Shown: one piece after another, positions 9,733 to 19,282 of the stretch
Position numbering within the stretch: position 1 is the stretch's first letter
Layout: each line of letters opens with the position of its first letter
Assembly: GCA_023091735.1 (NCBI GenBank)
Contig: JALKBU010000582.1
Coordinates: 1-31,960 of the forward strand
Source: Trichomonas tenax
Taxonomy: Eukaryota; Parabasalia; Trichomonadida; Trichomonadidae
Direction: 5' to 3'
DNA length: 31,960 nt
The notes under the pieces: generated by a model
Databases searched by the model: none
What the model was told of the DNA's origin: nothing
The model's input: only the letters and a program-made list of their open reading frames with translations
Translations under genes and position numbers: made by a program

Positions 9733-10156
9733 CAATTAAAATAATTAACGAGGGGGTATGAAAATATTAAAGGGGACTTTTAAAGCACAAAATATTACTA
9801 CAGATATCACATAGACCAATCACATACATTCAATTTTTAACGGAAAAATCAAATTTCAGATGCAAATATTTTTTCATATTTTCAAAATCTAGAAATAGAT
9901 TGTTGTATCATTAAGAGAACAAAATATAACTTACAGAAATTATATAATTTGACGTATGAGAACAAACAACGATTTTTTACGCTCTATAATCAAATTTCTA
10001 AGAATAAACAAAAAATATATACTATGATTTCTACAAATTTGATCAAATATACTTATGATATAAATGCGGGAGCATTAAGAATGATAATTCTAAAAATGGA
10101 AAAAAATGACTCTAAATATTTGATCAAATCTAATTGGAAGAACCGCTTCAATGACA
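9733..10156. other. Intergenic, nothing recognised
   Basis: About 420 AT-rich bases lying upstream of the SQ/TQ gene and downstream of the next minus-strand gene. An open frame at 9949-10176 has no ATG at its start, is lysine/asparagine/isoleucine-rich and overlaps the neighbouring gene, so it is not called. Minus-strand C-rich blocks near 9752-9779 (CCCCCT and TCCCCTTT) may be promoter elements of the SQ/TQ gene. Confidence 0.3.
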
Positions 10157-10816
10157 TCACTCCTCCGCTTTCTTAGGACGCACCTTTTTATCCATGCGTG
10201 GCGTCGTTTTAACACGAAGTCGAACCATATTTGTGAGTGAAGCACCGGGACGATAAGAAACAGCATGCTTGAACGCTCCATGATCGAATTTAAATGTTTC
10301 TTGTGGTTCTGGTTTCTTTTGTTCAACTTTTAGCGGATCACCGTAATGCTTGCGTTTTATTGCTTGTGTTGGTGCCGGTGGTTCTTCTACTGTACTAGCA
10401 GCTAATCCAAGTTCGTATTGAAGGTGATTATATGATGATGAAAACGAATTTTGTAAGTGTTCTCGAACTTCGTCGAAAAATTCTGATATTCCTGTTTCCG
10501 AGAGAGATGCACATAGTGGTAATGCAAGTCTTGAGAATAAAAGAACTTGATTAAATTGATCTTGCGATAATTTATCTGTTTCGCCAGATTTTGCCGTATA
10601 ATCGAATATCAACAATATATCGAACATATATAAACGTATTTTGATTAACGGATCCTCAATTTGATTTCTAATTTCTGTTAATGGAATCAAATAATTGTTA
10701 AAATGCTCAGCGGAATCACAAAACGGTGCAACCGCGTCAGCAATGATGCTGCTCACCGATCTGTCACCTTTTCTTATTAACTCTATTATGACTTGTTTCG
10801 TTGGCGGGGAAGCCAT
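10157..10816 (-). CDS. Conserved-looking helical protein, unknown function
   Basis: A 219-residue protein. Residues 1-145 are predicted helical with amphipathic runs (VIIELIRKGDRSVSSIIADAVAPFC, IKIRLYMFDILLIFDYTAK, VLLFSRLALPLCASL) and no transmembrane segment of clear length. The C-terminal 70 residues are basic and proline-rich (PPAPTQAIKRKHYGDPLK, then PRMDKKVRPKKAEE), suggesting nucleic-acid binding or nuclear import. The frame stays open upstream to a TTG at 10870. The ATG at 10816 is taken because it follows the sequence TTCATTCACAAAAA, which contains an initiator-like TCATTC. I do not recognise a family. Confidence 0.7.
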   Translation of the reverse strand: MASPPTKQVIIELIRKGDRSVSSIIADAVAPFCDSAEHFNNYLIPLTEIRNQIEDPLIKIRLYMFDILLIFDYTAKSGETDKLSQDQFNQVLLFSRLALPLCASLSETGISEFFDEVREHLQNSFSSSYNHLQYELGLAASTVEEPPAPTQAIKRKHYGDPLKVEQKKPEPQETFKFDHGAFKHAVSYRPGASLTNMVRLRVKTTPRMDKKVRPKKAEE

Positions 10817-11057
10817 TTTTTGTGAATGAATTTTTTGGCGAAAAGAATTATTCAAGGGTGTAGAAAACAATTTAAGGGGCCAATTTTGACAATTTGAAAC
10901 ATGTCAGATATGTTATTATTTTTGTCGATTTGACATTGTAAATTTGTTTTATTTGACATTTTGCTAAAGATTCAATATTTAGTTAGCACATTATGTGTAG
11001 ATAACAATTTTAGATTTAGATTATGATGTTTACAAAATTTTGAGCCTCTCAAATCTG

Positions 11058-11297
11058 ATGGATCCAAAGAATCGACTTTATGCGAAGAATTTGATAATGA
11101 AGGGATTGGAATCATCCGATTACAGTTCAAGCAGTTTCTCTGAGGACAGTGATATAGTCATTCTCCCGAGAAAGCCTTCAATTCAATTTGAAGATTATCA
11201 AGATGACGACGAAGTACAGTTTGTTGGTGTTAAACAACAAACACCGATTCAGAGGCTGCTTTCAAGCTGGGATCAACTATATAATTCCCAATATTAA
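11058..11297 (+). CDS. Small acidic protein with two SUMO-interaction-like motifs
   Basis: A 79-residue acidic protein. After a short basic start (MDPKNRLYAKNL) comes a serine/acidic stretch SSSSFSEDSD leading into DIVILP, then QDDDEVQFVGVKQ. Both hydrophobic cores next to acidic residues and phosphorylatable serines match the pattern of SUMO-interaction motifs (three hydrophobics in four positions with an acidic flank). This suggests an adaptor or SUMO-dependent recruitment factor, but such short motifs arise easily by chance. The frame opens with a TTG at 11040; the ATG at 11058 is used. TTTGACAT words occur about 110-130 bases upstream. The gene is short but has a clean coding composition and an isolated promoter region shared with the divergent gene that starts at 10816. 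Confidence 0.55.
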   Translation: MDPKNRLYAKNLIMKGLESSDYSSSSFSEDSDIVILPRKPSIQFEDYQDDDEVQFVGVKQQTPIQRLLSSWDQLYNSQY

Positions 11298-11559
11298 ATC
11301 AAAAGAAAAATTGTTTTCTCGATTGACTTAATTCTTCTATACGACCCATCTTCCATTACGATTTCATATGAATTTTATACTGTTTAAACTACTGATTTAA
11401 ATATAATTTTATTGTTTTATCAATATTATGTTCTATAACTATTGCTAGAATGTTGGCATCCTCTACTTCAAGTCGTGCTACTCCACAATATAATGATAGA
11501 TGAAATATTATTCTATTTAATATATTATTCAAACAAATAAATTTCTATAGTAAAGAATT

Positions 11560-12531
11560 TCATTGAGCTTCTTCCTGCTTTGGTGTTTTAGGAGGATTCC
11601 TGAGTTTGTTGAAAAGTTCAACATTTTCTAAGAAAATTAAAGGCTGTCCTCCGATATCAAGTATATCTCTATGCTTTAAGAGAATTGTTTGACCAAAACT
11701 AATAAGTTCTCCATTAACAAGAATATAACTTCCAAAAACTTTCATATAGAACTGTAAATCTTTTGCCAATTGAAGAGTACAGTGATGGCGTGAAATTTTC
11801 GATACATCATTCTTTTCAGGATCTTCTATATTTATATCAACTTTATTTCTTGGTGAATTTCGACCAATCTTTGATATAGATTTATCAACAATAAAGTTGC
11901 AGAACTGCCCAATAAAAACAGCATAAGTGTTTGCTGGGACATCTTTAAATGCTTCCTCAATCAAATTGTTAACGTGAAATTGTATATCAACTTGATCTGC
12001 TTCGGTACTTAGATTCATTTGTCTGCGAACGATGTCGATAGGATCAGTGTAATCGCCTGGAAAAGGAACTAATTCTTGGCTAGCAACACTTTCATTAACT
12101 TCTTGTATATAGCTGTCAATAGACAAGTTAGATGTGTCTCTTGCCGTTATAGTTTTCTTGTGCATTTCAGCGGGAGTTATTGCAGGATTAAATAAAAGTG
12201 GGAATTTTTCCATAATCTGGTTCTGATCAACTATGTTGAGCGATTTCTTTATTTTGGAGTAATAATAGAGGTCTGTACGCGATATTGGAACTGGTTTGTA
12301 ACCAAATATATCGTTTTTCATATGATCTAAGCAGCGCTGCATCAATTCCTTCGAGTTTTGAATCTCAACGAATCTATCATAAGCTTGAGCGAGAGTCATT
12401 TTCAAAGATTGAGTTAATATTGCTTTATCTGAATATTGACAGCAATAAAAAAACCAAACAATCAATGAATCATCGTCCACTGAGTGCGAAACATGACTGT
12501 TTGTTTCTGGATGTTGAGTTATTTCAGTCAT
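11560..12531 (-). CDS. FHA-domain protein resembling microspherule protein 1 (MCRS1)
   Basis: A 323-residue protein. Residues about 200-310 form a forkhead-associated domain: SISKIGRNSPRNKVDINIE (strands with the GR turn), SKISRHHCTLQL (the S-R-x-H phosphothreonine-binding signature), then SYILVNGELISFGQTILLKHRDILDIGGQPLIFL (the NG turn and final strands). The GR, SRHH and NG residues needed for phosphopeptide binding are present. An N-terminal region with alternating helices, and the position of FHA near the C-terminus, resemble MCRS1, a member of animal NSL and INO80 complexes. The match in the N-terminal half is weak, so only the FHA call is firm. The start at 12531 is the first ATG. TTTTGACATGTAAA-like sequence lies about 25 bases upstream in the opposite orientation. 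Confidence 0.75.
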   Translation of the reverse strand: MTEITQHPETNSHVSHSVDDDSLIVWFFYCCQYSDKAILTQSLKMTLAQAYDRFVEIQNSKELMQRCLDHMKNDIFGYKPVPISRTDLYYYSKIKKSLNIVDQNQIMEKFPLLFNPAITPAEMHKKTITARDTSNLSIDSYIQEVNESVASQELVPFPGDYTDPIDIVRRQMNLSTEADQVDIQFHVNNLIEEAFKDVPANTYAVFIGQFCNFIVDKSISKIGRNSPRNKVDINIEDPEKNDVSKISRHHCTLQLAKDLQFYMKVFGSYILVNGELISFGQTILLKHRDILDIGGQPLIFLENVELFNKLRNPPKTPKQEEAQ

Positions 12532-13039
12532 TGTGATTTTGAAAAGTGGTCATTTTTGACATGTAAAACGTCAGAATATCATTATTTATGCATCTAAATA
12601 AAATTGCTTTCTTTCTTAAACAGTAGCATCAACTCCCAATAGAAAGTCAATATTATACGCGCTGAAGTCGATTTGACAAGCTTTATACCATATCCGTGAA
12701 CTAAATCAGAATAAAAAATGCAAACGTTGAATGTTTATTCATATGATATGGTACATAATTATGAATATAGTAATACTATATGTGAATTGATCACTTCTTC
12801 ATTGAAATCAAATTCAACTTCGCAACAATAATGAATCAAGTTGTTTGCATTGGAAATTTTGTAGATGGAATTTATTGTATTATGTTTCTTAAATCAATTT
12901 GTTTGGAATAACATCATATATTAAGAAAGCAATGAAGAACATGTATGTATAAGACACATCCATTTGCGGGCAACTTTCCTCTGCAGAGTATCTTGTATTT
13001 GTTTTATTTTGTCTAATAATAATATCTTGAATTAAAATA
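12532..13039. other. Intergenic, nothing recognised
   Basis: About 500 AT-rich bases upstream of the FHA gene and downstream of the next minus-strand gene. It contains a TTTTTGACATGTAAAACGTCAGA block at about 12551-12573, partly palindromic (ACATGT), that recurs in variants upstream of other genes in this window. No ORF or RNA gene is visible. Confidence 0.3.
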
Positions 13040-13360
13040 TCATTGTAATTGTGATGTTTCATTGTTTGGGCGCATGCTCTGCGAGAAAATACGGGCTTTT
13101 ACAATAGCATTTATAATGGATTGTTGAACTTCTAAATCGTTCAAATATGGAATTATTTGTTTTCTGTATTTTTCTAAATGAGTTTGGAGGTTTAGCTTGT
13201 TTCTCTTATCATCGCGAGTTAACATTTCTTCTATTTTGCATACTCGAAAAATATAAGAAGCTGCTGCAACGAGATCAATGTTGTAAAGTTGTCCAAGTGA
13301 TTCACTACATATTTCTTGGATTCTTTCCGTAACATAAAATCGCTTAATTTGCACATTCAT
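13040..13360 (-). CDS. Small helical protein, unknown function
   Basis: A 106-residue protein predicted to be almost wholly helical: VTERIQEICSESLGQLYNIDLVAAASYIFRV, then a charged linker (TRDDKRNKL), then two more amphipathic helices. It has no signal peptide or membrane segment. The size and pattern would suit a small subunit of a larger complex, but no family is recognised. It is transcribed divergently from the coiled-coil gene with only 102 bases between the two ATGs, so the two probably share a bidirectional promoter. Confidence 0.65.
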   Translation of the reverse strand: MNVQIKRFYVTERIQEICSESLGQLYNIDLVAAASYIFRVCKIEEMLTRDDKRNKLNLQTHLEKYRKQIIPYLNDLEVQQSIINAIVKARIFSQSMRPNNETSQLQ

Positions 13361-13446
13361 TCAAAAAATCAAAAACAATTCTAAATCCCCCTATTTTATT
13401 TTTCATAACCCCCCATATTTAAAATCTCCGATTAATATTTTTAGAC

Positions 13447-13451
13447 CCTTT
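13447..13451 (+). promoter_or_regulatory. CCTTT start-site-like element
   Basis: CCTTT lies 11 bases before the ATG of the coiled-coil gene, in the 102-base divergent spacer. CCTTT (called M5) has been described as a T. vaginalis core element that can stand in for the initiator at the transcription start. A five-base word is easily found by chance, so the call rests mainly on position. Confidence 0.3.
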
Positions 13452-13462
13452 ATTATTAACAA

Positions 13463-14536
13463 ATGGAAGATCGAGATAAATCATTATTAGCGTGGCTCAA
13501 TAATTATGTAAAAAGTGGCCCCGAGGTCACTGACATCAATGTTGCATGCTCATCACAGAAATTTATGGATGCGTTGAAGATTTTAGTTCCACAAGAATTA
13601 TATCCAAGCGAATCCGATAATTTGACATACATTGCGATAATGATTATAACGCTGATAAGAGAGCAAGGATATTTAGACCAAATTCCGCAATATTTAACTT
13701 CTGATCAAGCAAAAAATAACCAAACAACACTGTTTTTCTTATACGTTTTATACCGACTCAAATTCCCCAACGAAAAGGTTGAAGAATCCAAGGCAGAAAA
13801 CATGTTCGAAAAATTCAGAAATACAAGTAAAGCTTCTGATTCACTTGCGTTTAATTTCGAAGCATCACAGAAGAGTCTAGAAGAAGAAAATATAGGACTT
13901 GCGAAGCAAATCGAAAATTACAAAATGAAATATGAAGAATTGAAACAACAATATGATTCGATGGAGCAAAACGTAAGATCACAGTATCAAACTAAACTCG
14001 AGGCCGAGATGCATGAAGCTGCTGAAGCAGAAAAGATCAATCGAACTCTATTGGCAGAAAAAGAAAAATGTTTGGCACAACTTGAAAAATTGAAAGACGA
14101 CAGACTGAGATTACAAGAGAAGCAGAAGGACATTCAAGAGATTGAAGAGGAAAACAGAAAACTTAAAGAAGACTTAAGAATATTGGAACAAAAGAATCAA
14201 GATTATCAAACTAAACAACAAGAAATCAAACTTTCCGGTATCAACAAAATGCATTTGGAACAACAAATATCAGAGACATCAAAGGAAATCGAAGAAATCA
14301 TTAAATCAAAAGAGAAACTCAAAGTTGATGAAATACCAGAAGATGATGGAACTCTAAAAGATCTTTTGGACAAAATCGATATGAAGATTGATGAACTCGA
14401 AGAAAAAGTTAATTTAACTGATCCAGACAAAGTTATCGGAAAATGGAAACATGATATAATGCTTGAAATAGAAAAGGCTAAATCAGAAGCAGATCATGCA
14501 CAATTAATTATCGAACTTGGAGAAGCACTCAAATGA
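13463..14536 (+). CDS. Calponin-homology-like domain plus long coiled coil
   Basis: A 357-residue protein. Residues about 6-115 are helical and read like a divergent calponin-homology domain of the HOOK or kinetochore type: LLAWLNNYV, then KFMDALKILVPQELYP, IAIMIITLIREQGYLDQIPQYL and TTLFFLYVLYRLKFP. Residues about 130-335 are a continuous coiled coil rich in E, K and Q heptads. This architecture occurs in microtubule-binding or cargo-adaptor proteins (HOOK-like, Ndc80/Nuf2-like), so a cytoskeletal or spindle role is inferred. The CH-like call is from pattern only and could be wrong; the coiled coil is clear. It converges on the cyclase gene with 92 bases between stop codons. Confidence 0.7.
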   Translation: MEDRDKSLLAWLNNYVKSGPEVTDINVACSSQKFMDALKILVPQELYPSESDNLTYIAIMIITLIREQGYLDQIPQYLTSDQAKNNQTTLFFLYVLYRLKFPNEKVEESKAENMFEKFRNTSKASDSLAFNFEASQKSLEEENIGLAKQIENYKMKYEELKQQYDSMEQNVRSQYQTKLEAEMHEAAEAEKINRTLLAEKEKCLAQLEKLKDDRLRLQEKQKDIQEIEEENRKLKEDLRILEQKNQDYQTKQQEIKLSGINKMHLEQQISETSKEIEEIIKSKEKLKVDEIPEDDGTLKDLLDKIDMKIDELEEKVNLTDPDKVIGKWKHDIMLEIEKAKSEADHAQLIIELGEALK

Positions 14537-14628
14537 TCTTTTTTTTGTTATTTTATGTATTTTAAACATGTCTTTAAAATTAAATAACGAATAGAAAATT
14601 TTAAACATAAACATGATAATATATATAA

Positions 14629-17600
14629 TTATGGTTCAACAAGATATGTGAACATTTTTCCGCTCTTAACATCGATTTCTCCACGTTCTTTGATATCAAA
14701 TTGTTGTCCGTATATAAGTTCATAAACAGGACGTGAAATGTGAACTTTCATTGGAACTCCGTGATGTTCCATTTCGTGTGCGATGTTGATTGAAGGACCA
14801 AGGATTTCGAATGTTGGTTTCTCTGTTCCTATAACACCAGCAACAATTGGTCCACCGGTGTTGACGCCGACTCTAATTCTAAGTGTTTCATTCTCTTGTT
14901 CATCGATTTCTAATAATTTCTTGATAACTAAGCATCCAAAGTCTACAACTTCCTTTGCATGAACAGCTGGTTGATTAACTTCATCAAAAATACCGCCAGC
15001 AGCCATATAGCAATCGCCAATGCATTTGATCTTTGTCATTGTTTTATGGGCATTCGTGATCACATCGAATTCCTTAAACATGATGTTAAGCATTCTCATG
15101 ACATACTGCGCATCATGATTTCCGCACCAAGGAGTGAATTCGACAACATCTAAGAACAGAACAGAGACAGATTGAACAGAGAATGAAATGTTCTTTTCTC
15201 CAACTTGAACTCTTGGAACGAGCATTGGTGGCAATATTGATGCTAACATCGCATCACTCCTCTTCTTCTCTTCGAGAATAAGTTTCTCGTGTAAAACGTT
15301 TTGCGTTTGATCTCTTCCTGAATATATTCTCTTTCCACTGACGCATGTTGTCGTGAAATCGAGATAAACTTTTGTTCCACTGGAATTCACGTAAATGAGA
15401 TTTGTTTGCTGTGTGAAAAATTTGTTAACTTGTTCATCATTCGAAAATCTCTCTAAAGTGAAGAATTCTTTGATATCTTTGTCTTGAATTTCTTCGAACT
15501 TAATATTGAACATTTCTTCGAATGCTGTGTTAACAGTAATGATTTTTCCTGTTTCTTCTTGGCAAACAATGACAACATCATTCAGTTTCTCGACAATTTC
15601 GTTCGAGAATCCAATAAACTTTTCTTGAACACTGTCTGCTTTGTAATTGTAGTTTCCGCTCAGTATATCAATTACTTTTTGGTTACTCATTAATACAATT
15701 GGAGAGCACTTCAAGAATAACTTCAAAGCAAACTTGAACATCACATCTTCATGTTTGGCAATCATAATCATGAAAATTGAAGCAACTAAACTTAAAACAA
15801 TGAAAATTACTGAATAGACAATTTGCAAATCGCCTTCTTTGTGAATATTGTCGCGAATAATTGGAACGAGATGTTGTTCTGCTGGATAGAAGAATGCCTG
15901 ATATAGTTCAATCGGCCCGATTTGCCAAAGTTGTTGCAATGTGGCATCTCTTGGATTTGGATATATTCCGTCTAACATCAATGAATAGTATTTTTTGCAA
16001 AATGATATGAAAACGTACATTTGTTGAGTTGCTGTCATGCAATGTGAACTTTCGAGAAGATTCTTTGGTGGCTTTGAATGATTTAAACATGGTAAACTTG
16101 TTGATGCTGTTTTGATAATTCCTTCCATTTCAGTGAAAGGATTCTCACGATTATCAGCTCCTCCAAGTCTTATTAAGAGATTGTAGTTGACAAGATATGG
16201 AAGATTCAAACCGAGGTTTTCAATTTCACGATCGACTTCAATTGTTGTGTTTTCAAATATAGGATCTGCTTTTGCAAGAGCGACTTTGAAAATTCGTGCC
16301 ATTACTGTGTACATGCAAGTGCCGGCTCCATAGAGATAATTGATGTGATGGCAATTGTATACCAAGTAATTTGATGCAATTAAGAAACTATTCAAAGATA
16401 AATAGTATTCTCCGCATGCGAAACAAACAGTGAATAAAAAGCAAAGCATCATTGAACGTTCAACTGATGAATTATTGTTTCCATCGGAGATAGATGAGAA
16501 TAACTTAATGATAGAATCTTCTTGTCTGCTGCCTTCTGTCTCAGCATTGTCTGAAGTGTTTGTTTTTTCATTTGGATCTTTAAGTTTGCTGAATGATGCA
16601 GAAAGTTGAGAAATAACTGTTTTTGGAAGCAATATGAACGAGAAAAATACTTTGCGCTTGTTTTGCCTGAGCTTTCTGATCTGCAATATCAATACAATCG
16701 GATAAACAATGATGCAAAGGCAGATTAATGATATCATAATGATATTAAATATCATTTGATAATTTTCATTTTGCTTCTTCAAGAATTGAACGAGAACTCC
16801 CAAAGCTTCATTCATTGATGTTGTAGCGATATTGTTATTGTGTCTTACTGTTAATGAGTCTGCGCTTTGTGCTATTTCAGGAGTTATGACATCATTTTCT
16901 AAAAGTTTTCCGACTTTGTTGACAATAATGAAACTCAATTCGCTGATTGTTGTAGGAGTATCAATTTTGTAGGTATTGTTGATATAGAACGAATAATTGA
17001 GACTTCTAGCAAAAAGAAGTTCTCTTGCACGCTTCATTAGTTCGTCATTTGGTTTGAATCCTCTTAGAAAACTCATTTGTTCATTTGCACTCGGAATAAT
17101 TGTTGCCAAATATTTTGTCATGGAACTTATTTCTTCGAAACCTCCAAAAGCATCCATCTTGAATCCAGGCAATAATTCCAATTCAGGCATCAATTTATGA
17201 CCTGGATTCGATGGATCATCAAGACTTTGGAGTAAAAATCTTCCAGCAAAAGCAGTTATCATTGTAACGATATTTCTAATGTGTGCAATTCCTTCCATTA
17301 TTGTCAAAGGACCTTCTTGGCTGCTGGAATATGTTCTATATAAGAAAATCAATGAAACTAATGGAACAACAATCAGTAAAATGAAACAAATCAATGTTGA
17401 TTTAATTATGAAGCTTACAGATGGAACTTTGTGTCTTTCGATTTGCCTTAAGATTGATTCTGATGTTTCTCCATTTTGGATTGAATATTCTTCAACTAAC
17501 AAATCTTCTATTGATTCACATTCGACAACTTTTTCTTTTGTATTTGAAGAAGAAATTCCAACGCAATGATCCGGAATATTCGGAAATGAAGCAATTCCAA

Positions 17601-19272
17601 GTTCAAATACTACATCTTCTCTCACTTGAATTCCACGATTGAGCTTCGACAAATCATCGATGGATTTTTTTGATTGAATTGGATCTCCAATGATCTCGAG
17701 ATTCAATTTCACGTTTTGACGTGCGACGTATTTATTGTTGGGATATGACATTGTTAAGTAATTCATTTCTCGTTGGCAAACGTAAACGCTTTCTTGTGTC
17801 CTTCGTATAGCTATTCCCAATTCATTTACATTGCCTTGGAGGATGAGATCCCAAACATTTCGCAGTCTTGTTTTAGTTTTATTGAACAACTTTGTGAGCT
17901 TTGCGATTTTCGATTTCAATGATGGCGTGAATCTCGATTCTCTCGTTTTGATGACGTAATCGATGCTGTCTAAGACTTTGTTAACTATTGTACCTTTGAT
18001 GTTCATCGCATTGATGTTTTGTATAATGAAAGTCAACTCCGATGTCTTTTCTGGATAAATCGCCAAAAATTTAGCGTAGCAGGCCCAAACATGAAGATCT
18101 GACTTCCATTCTTCTGCGGCAACCTTGAAAAGAGTGAAATCGATGCAAACAGGATGTGAGGAATAAAATCCTGTTGACAACAACTGAAAGAACTTTTTCT
18201 GACCTCCTAACACAGAGATATCTTGCGTATCTTCGAGCTCATCGAGTTTCTTGAGTTCGTTTTGCTCTCTCTTCTTCAGATATAGAGAACTGAGGCTGAA
18301 AACGACAAAGGCAACTAAAAGAAATCCTATGAAAACTTCTGGACCCCAGGGACGCTTTAGGAACAAGATAATGATGTTGGAGATCGACAAAAGAATTCCT
18401 AATATGGATCCACCAAGAACCATCGCTTGGCATTTGTGTGTGACGAAATTTGCGCAATTAAATACTTTAGATGCCATATAGATGTTCAATAATATGGAAA
18501 TTCCAATCATCACCGATGAAAGAACAGAGCCAAAATACGATGTTAACGATGTAACGAAAGAAACTGCAATTGTTGTTAAATAAAGCGAACATTGAGGTCC
18601 TGGTTGAACGCAAGCGAAAGAGCACGGCCTAAAAACTAAAGAAATGGAATATGCATTGATCAGAATCCACAAAAACATGATAGTTGTGATTATAGAAATT
18701 CCGCATGCAACAACATCCTTCACTTCTATTGTTATGGCTTTGACAATCTGAGCGGATACAATATGTCCAGTATACTGAGCAAGGACAGGGACCAAGAGAA
18801 ATGGTAGAATCGCATTTGCAACAGATAAAACAACGGTTGAGAACCTTGAAACCTTGCTAGAATGGGTATATTTGAATGCTACAACAGTCATGTATGATCC
18901 AAATACCATTAAAATGGCATTTATAGCAAATAATATATAAGCAGCATTTCCTTTGCGATATTCCAATGGAACGATATGAAAGAAGATAGAAATGAGACTC
19001 ATTACTCTATATGACAATGTTCCTTCCTCGAAAGATCCAGAATTGGCTGCATTGAATGCGCCTCCAATTAACTGGAACAATCTCAAGTATGTGACTATGT
19101 TGTACACCAAAGGCATCCTCGGCGCGTAAATGTCGAAGTAGTTGAATAGTGCAACGAGGCTGTCTGAGAGTTTCTCTGTGAAAGGGATATCAATCAAACC
19201 TTTAAACCTCGAATCACTCCTCGAGGCACCTCCGTAGGTGACAGTAGGATTAGATGTTTGGGTATCTTCCAT
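14629..19272 (-). CDS. Multi-pass membrane nucleotidyl cyclase with PAS and class III catalytic domains
   Basis: A 1547-residue membrane protein expected to make cAMP or cGMP at a cell membrane. The first 340 residues contain a cluster of hydrophobic helices. Further membrane segments lie near 625-655, 840-868, 930-950 and 1165-1190. A PAS domain (VVIVCQEETGKIITVNTAFEEMF) spans about 1220-1335. The C-terminal class III cyclase domain (about 1370-1540) has both metal-binding aspartates (LFLDVVEFT and CIGDCYMAAGG) and the purine-specifying lysine (TKIKCIGD). The position that is usually Asp in adenylyl cyclases is Glu (FEILG), and the transition-state Arg is replaced by Glu (INIAHEMEHH). The conserved Asn of that motif is kept. 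Large cyclases of this plan are numerous in Trichomonas. A TCATTTT initiator lies directly upstream of the ATG. Adenylyl activity is more likely than guanylyl, but the changed residues leave this open. Confidence 0.92.
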   Translation of the reverse strand: MEDTQTSNPTVTYGGASRSDSRFKGLIDIPFTEKLSDSLVALFNYFDIYAPRMPLVYNIVTYLRLFQLIGGAFNAANSGSFEEGTLSYRVMSLISIFFHIVPLEYRKGNAAYILFAINAILMVFGSYMTVVAFKYTHSSKVSRFSTVVLSVANAILPFLLVPVLAQYTGHIVSAQIVKAITIEVKDVVACGISIITTIMFLWILINAYSISLVFRPCSFACVQPGPQCSLYLTTIAVSFVTSLTSYFGSVLSSVMIGISILLNIYMASKVFNCANFVTHKCQAMVLGGSILGILLSISNIIILFLKRPWGPEVFIGFLLVAFVVFSLSSLYLKKREQNELKKLDELEDTQDISVLGGQKKFFQLLSTGFYSSHPVCIDFTLFKVAAEEWKSDLHVWACYAKFLAIYPEKTSELTFIIQNINAMNIKGTIVNKVLDSIDYVIKTRESRFTPSLKSKIAKLTKLFNKTKTRLRNVWDLILQGNVNELGIAIRRTQESVYVCQREMNYLTMSYPNNKYVARQNVKLNLEIIGDPIQSKKSIDDLSKLNRGIQVREDVVFELGIASFPNIPDHCVGISSSNTKEKVVECESIEDLLVEEYSIQNGETSESILRQIERHKVPSVSFIIKSTLICFILLIVVPLVSLIFLYRTYSSSQEGPLTIMEGIAHIRNIVTMITAFAGRFLLQSLDDPSNPGHKLMPELELLPGFKMDAFGGFEEISSMTKYLATIIPSANEQMSFLRGFKPNDELMKRARELLFARSLNYSFYINNTYKIDTPTTISELSFIIVNKVGKLLENDVITPEIAQSADSLTVRHNNNIATTSMNEALGVLVQFLKKQNENYQMIFNIIMISLICLCIIVYPIVLILQIRKLRQNKRKVFFSFILLPKTVISQLSASFSKLKDPNEKTNTSDNAETEGSRQEDSIIKLFSSISDGNNNSSVERSMMLCFLFTVCFACGEYYLSLNSFLIASNYLVYNCHHINYLYGAGTCMYTVMARIFKVALAKADPIFENTTIEVDREIENLGLNLPYLVNYNLLIRLGGADNRENPFTEMEGIIKTASTSLPCLNHSKPPKNLLESSHCMTATQQMYVFISFCKKYYSLMLDGIYPNPRDATLQQLWQIGPIELYQAFFYPAEQHLVPIIRDNIHKEGDLQIVYSVIFIVLSLVASIFMIMIAKHEDVMFKFALKLFLKCSPIVLMSNQKVIDILSGNYNYKADSVQEKFIGFSNEIVEKLNDVVIVCQEETGKIITVNTAFEEMFNIKFEEIQDKDIKEFFTLERFSNDEQVNKFFTQQTNLIYVNSSGTKVYLDFTTTCVSGKRIYSGRDQTQNVLHEKLILEEKKRSDAMLASILPPMLVPRVQVGEKNISFSVQSVSVLFLDVVEFTPWCGNHDAQYVMRMLNIMFKEFDVITNAHKTMTKIKCIGDCYMAAGGIFDEVNQPAVHAKEVVDFGCLVIKKLLEIDEQENETLRIRVGVNTGGPIVAGVIGTEKPTFEILGPSINIAHEMEHHGVPMKVHISRPVYELIYGQQFDIKERGEIDVKSGKMFTYLVEP

Positions 19273-19275
19273 TGG

Positions 19276-19282
19276 AAAATGA
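19276..19282 (-). promoter_or_regulatory. Initiator element (TCATTTT) of the cyclase gene
   Basis: On the minus strand TCATTTT begins ten bases before the ATG of the cyclase gene. It matches the trichomonad initiator consensus TCAYTW, which marks transcription start sites very close to start codons. It also supports the chosen start. Confidence 0.65.

Noticed and set aside
9949..10176. Plus-strand 75-codon frame
   Set aside because: It begins with TTG rather than ATG, is Lys/Asn/Ile-rich low complexity, and overlaps the C-terminus of a better supported gene.
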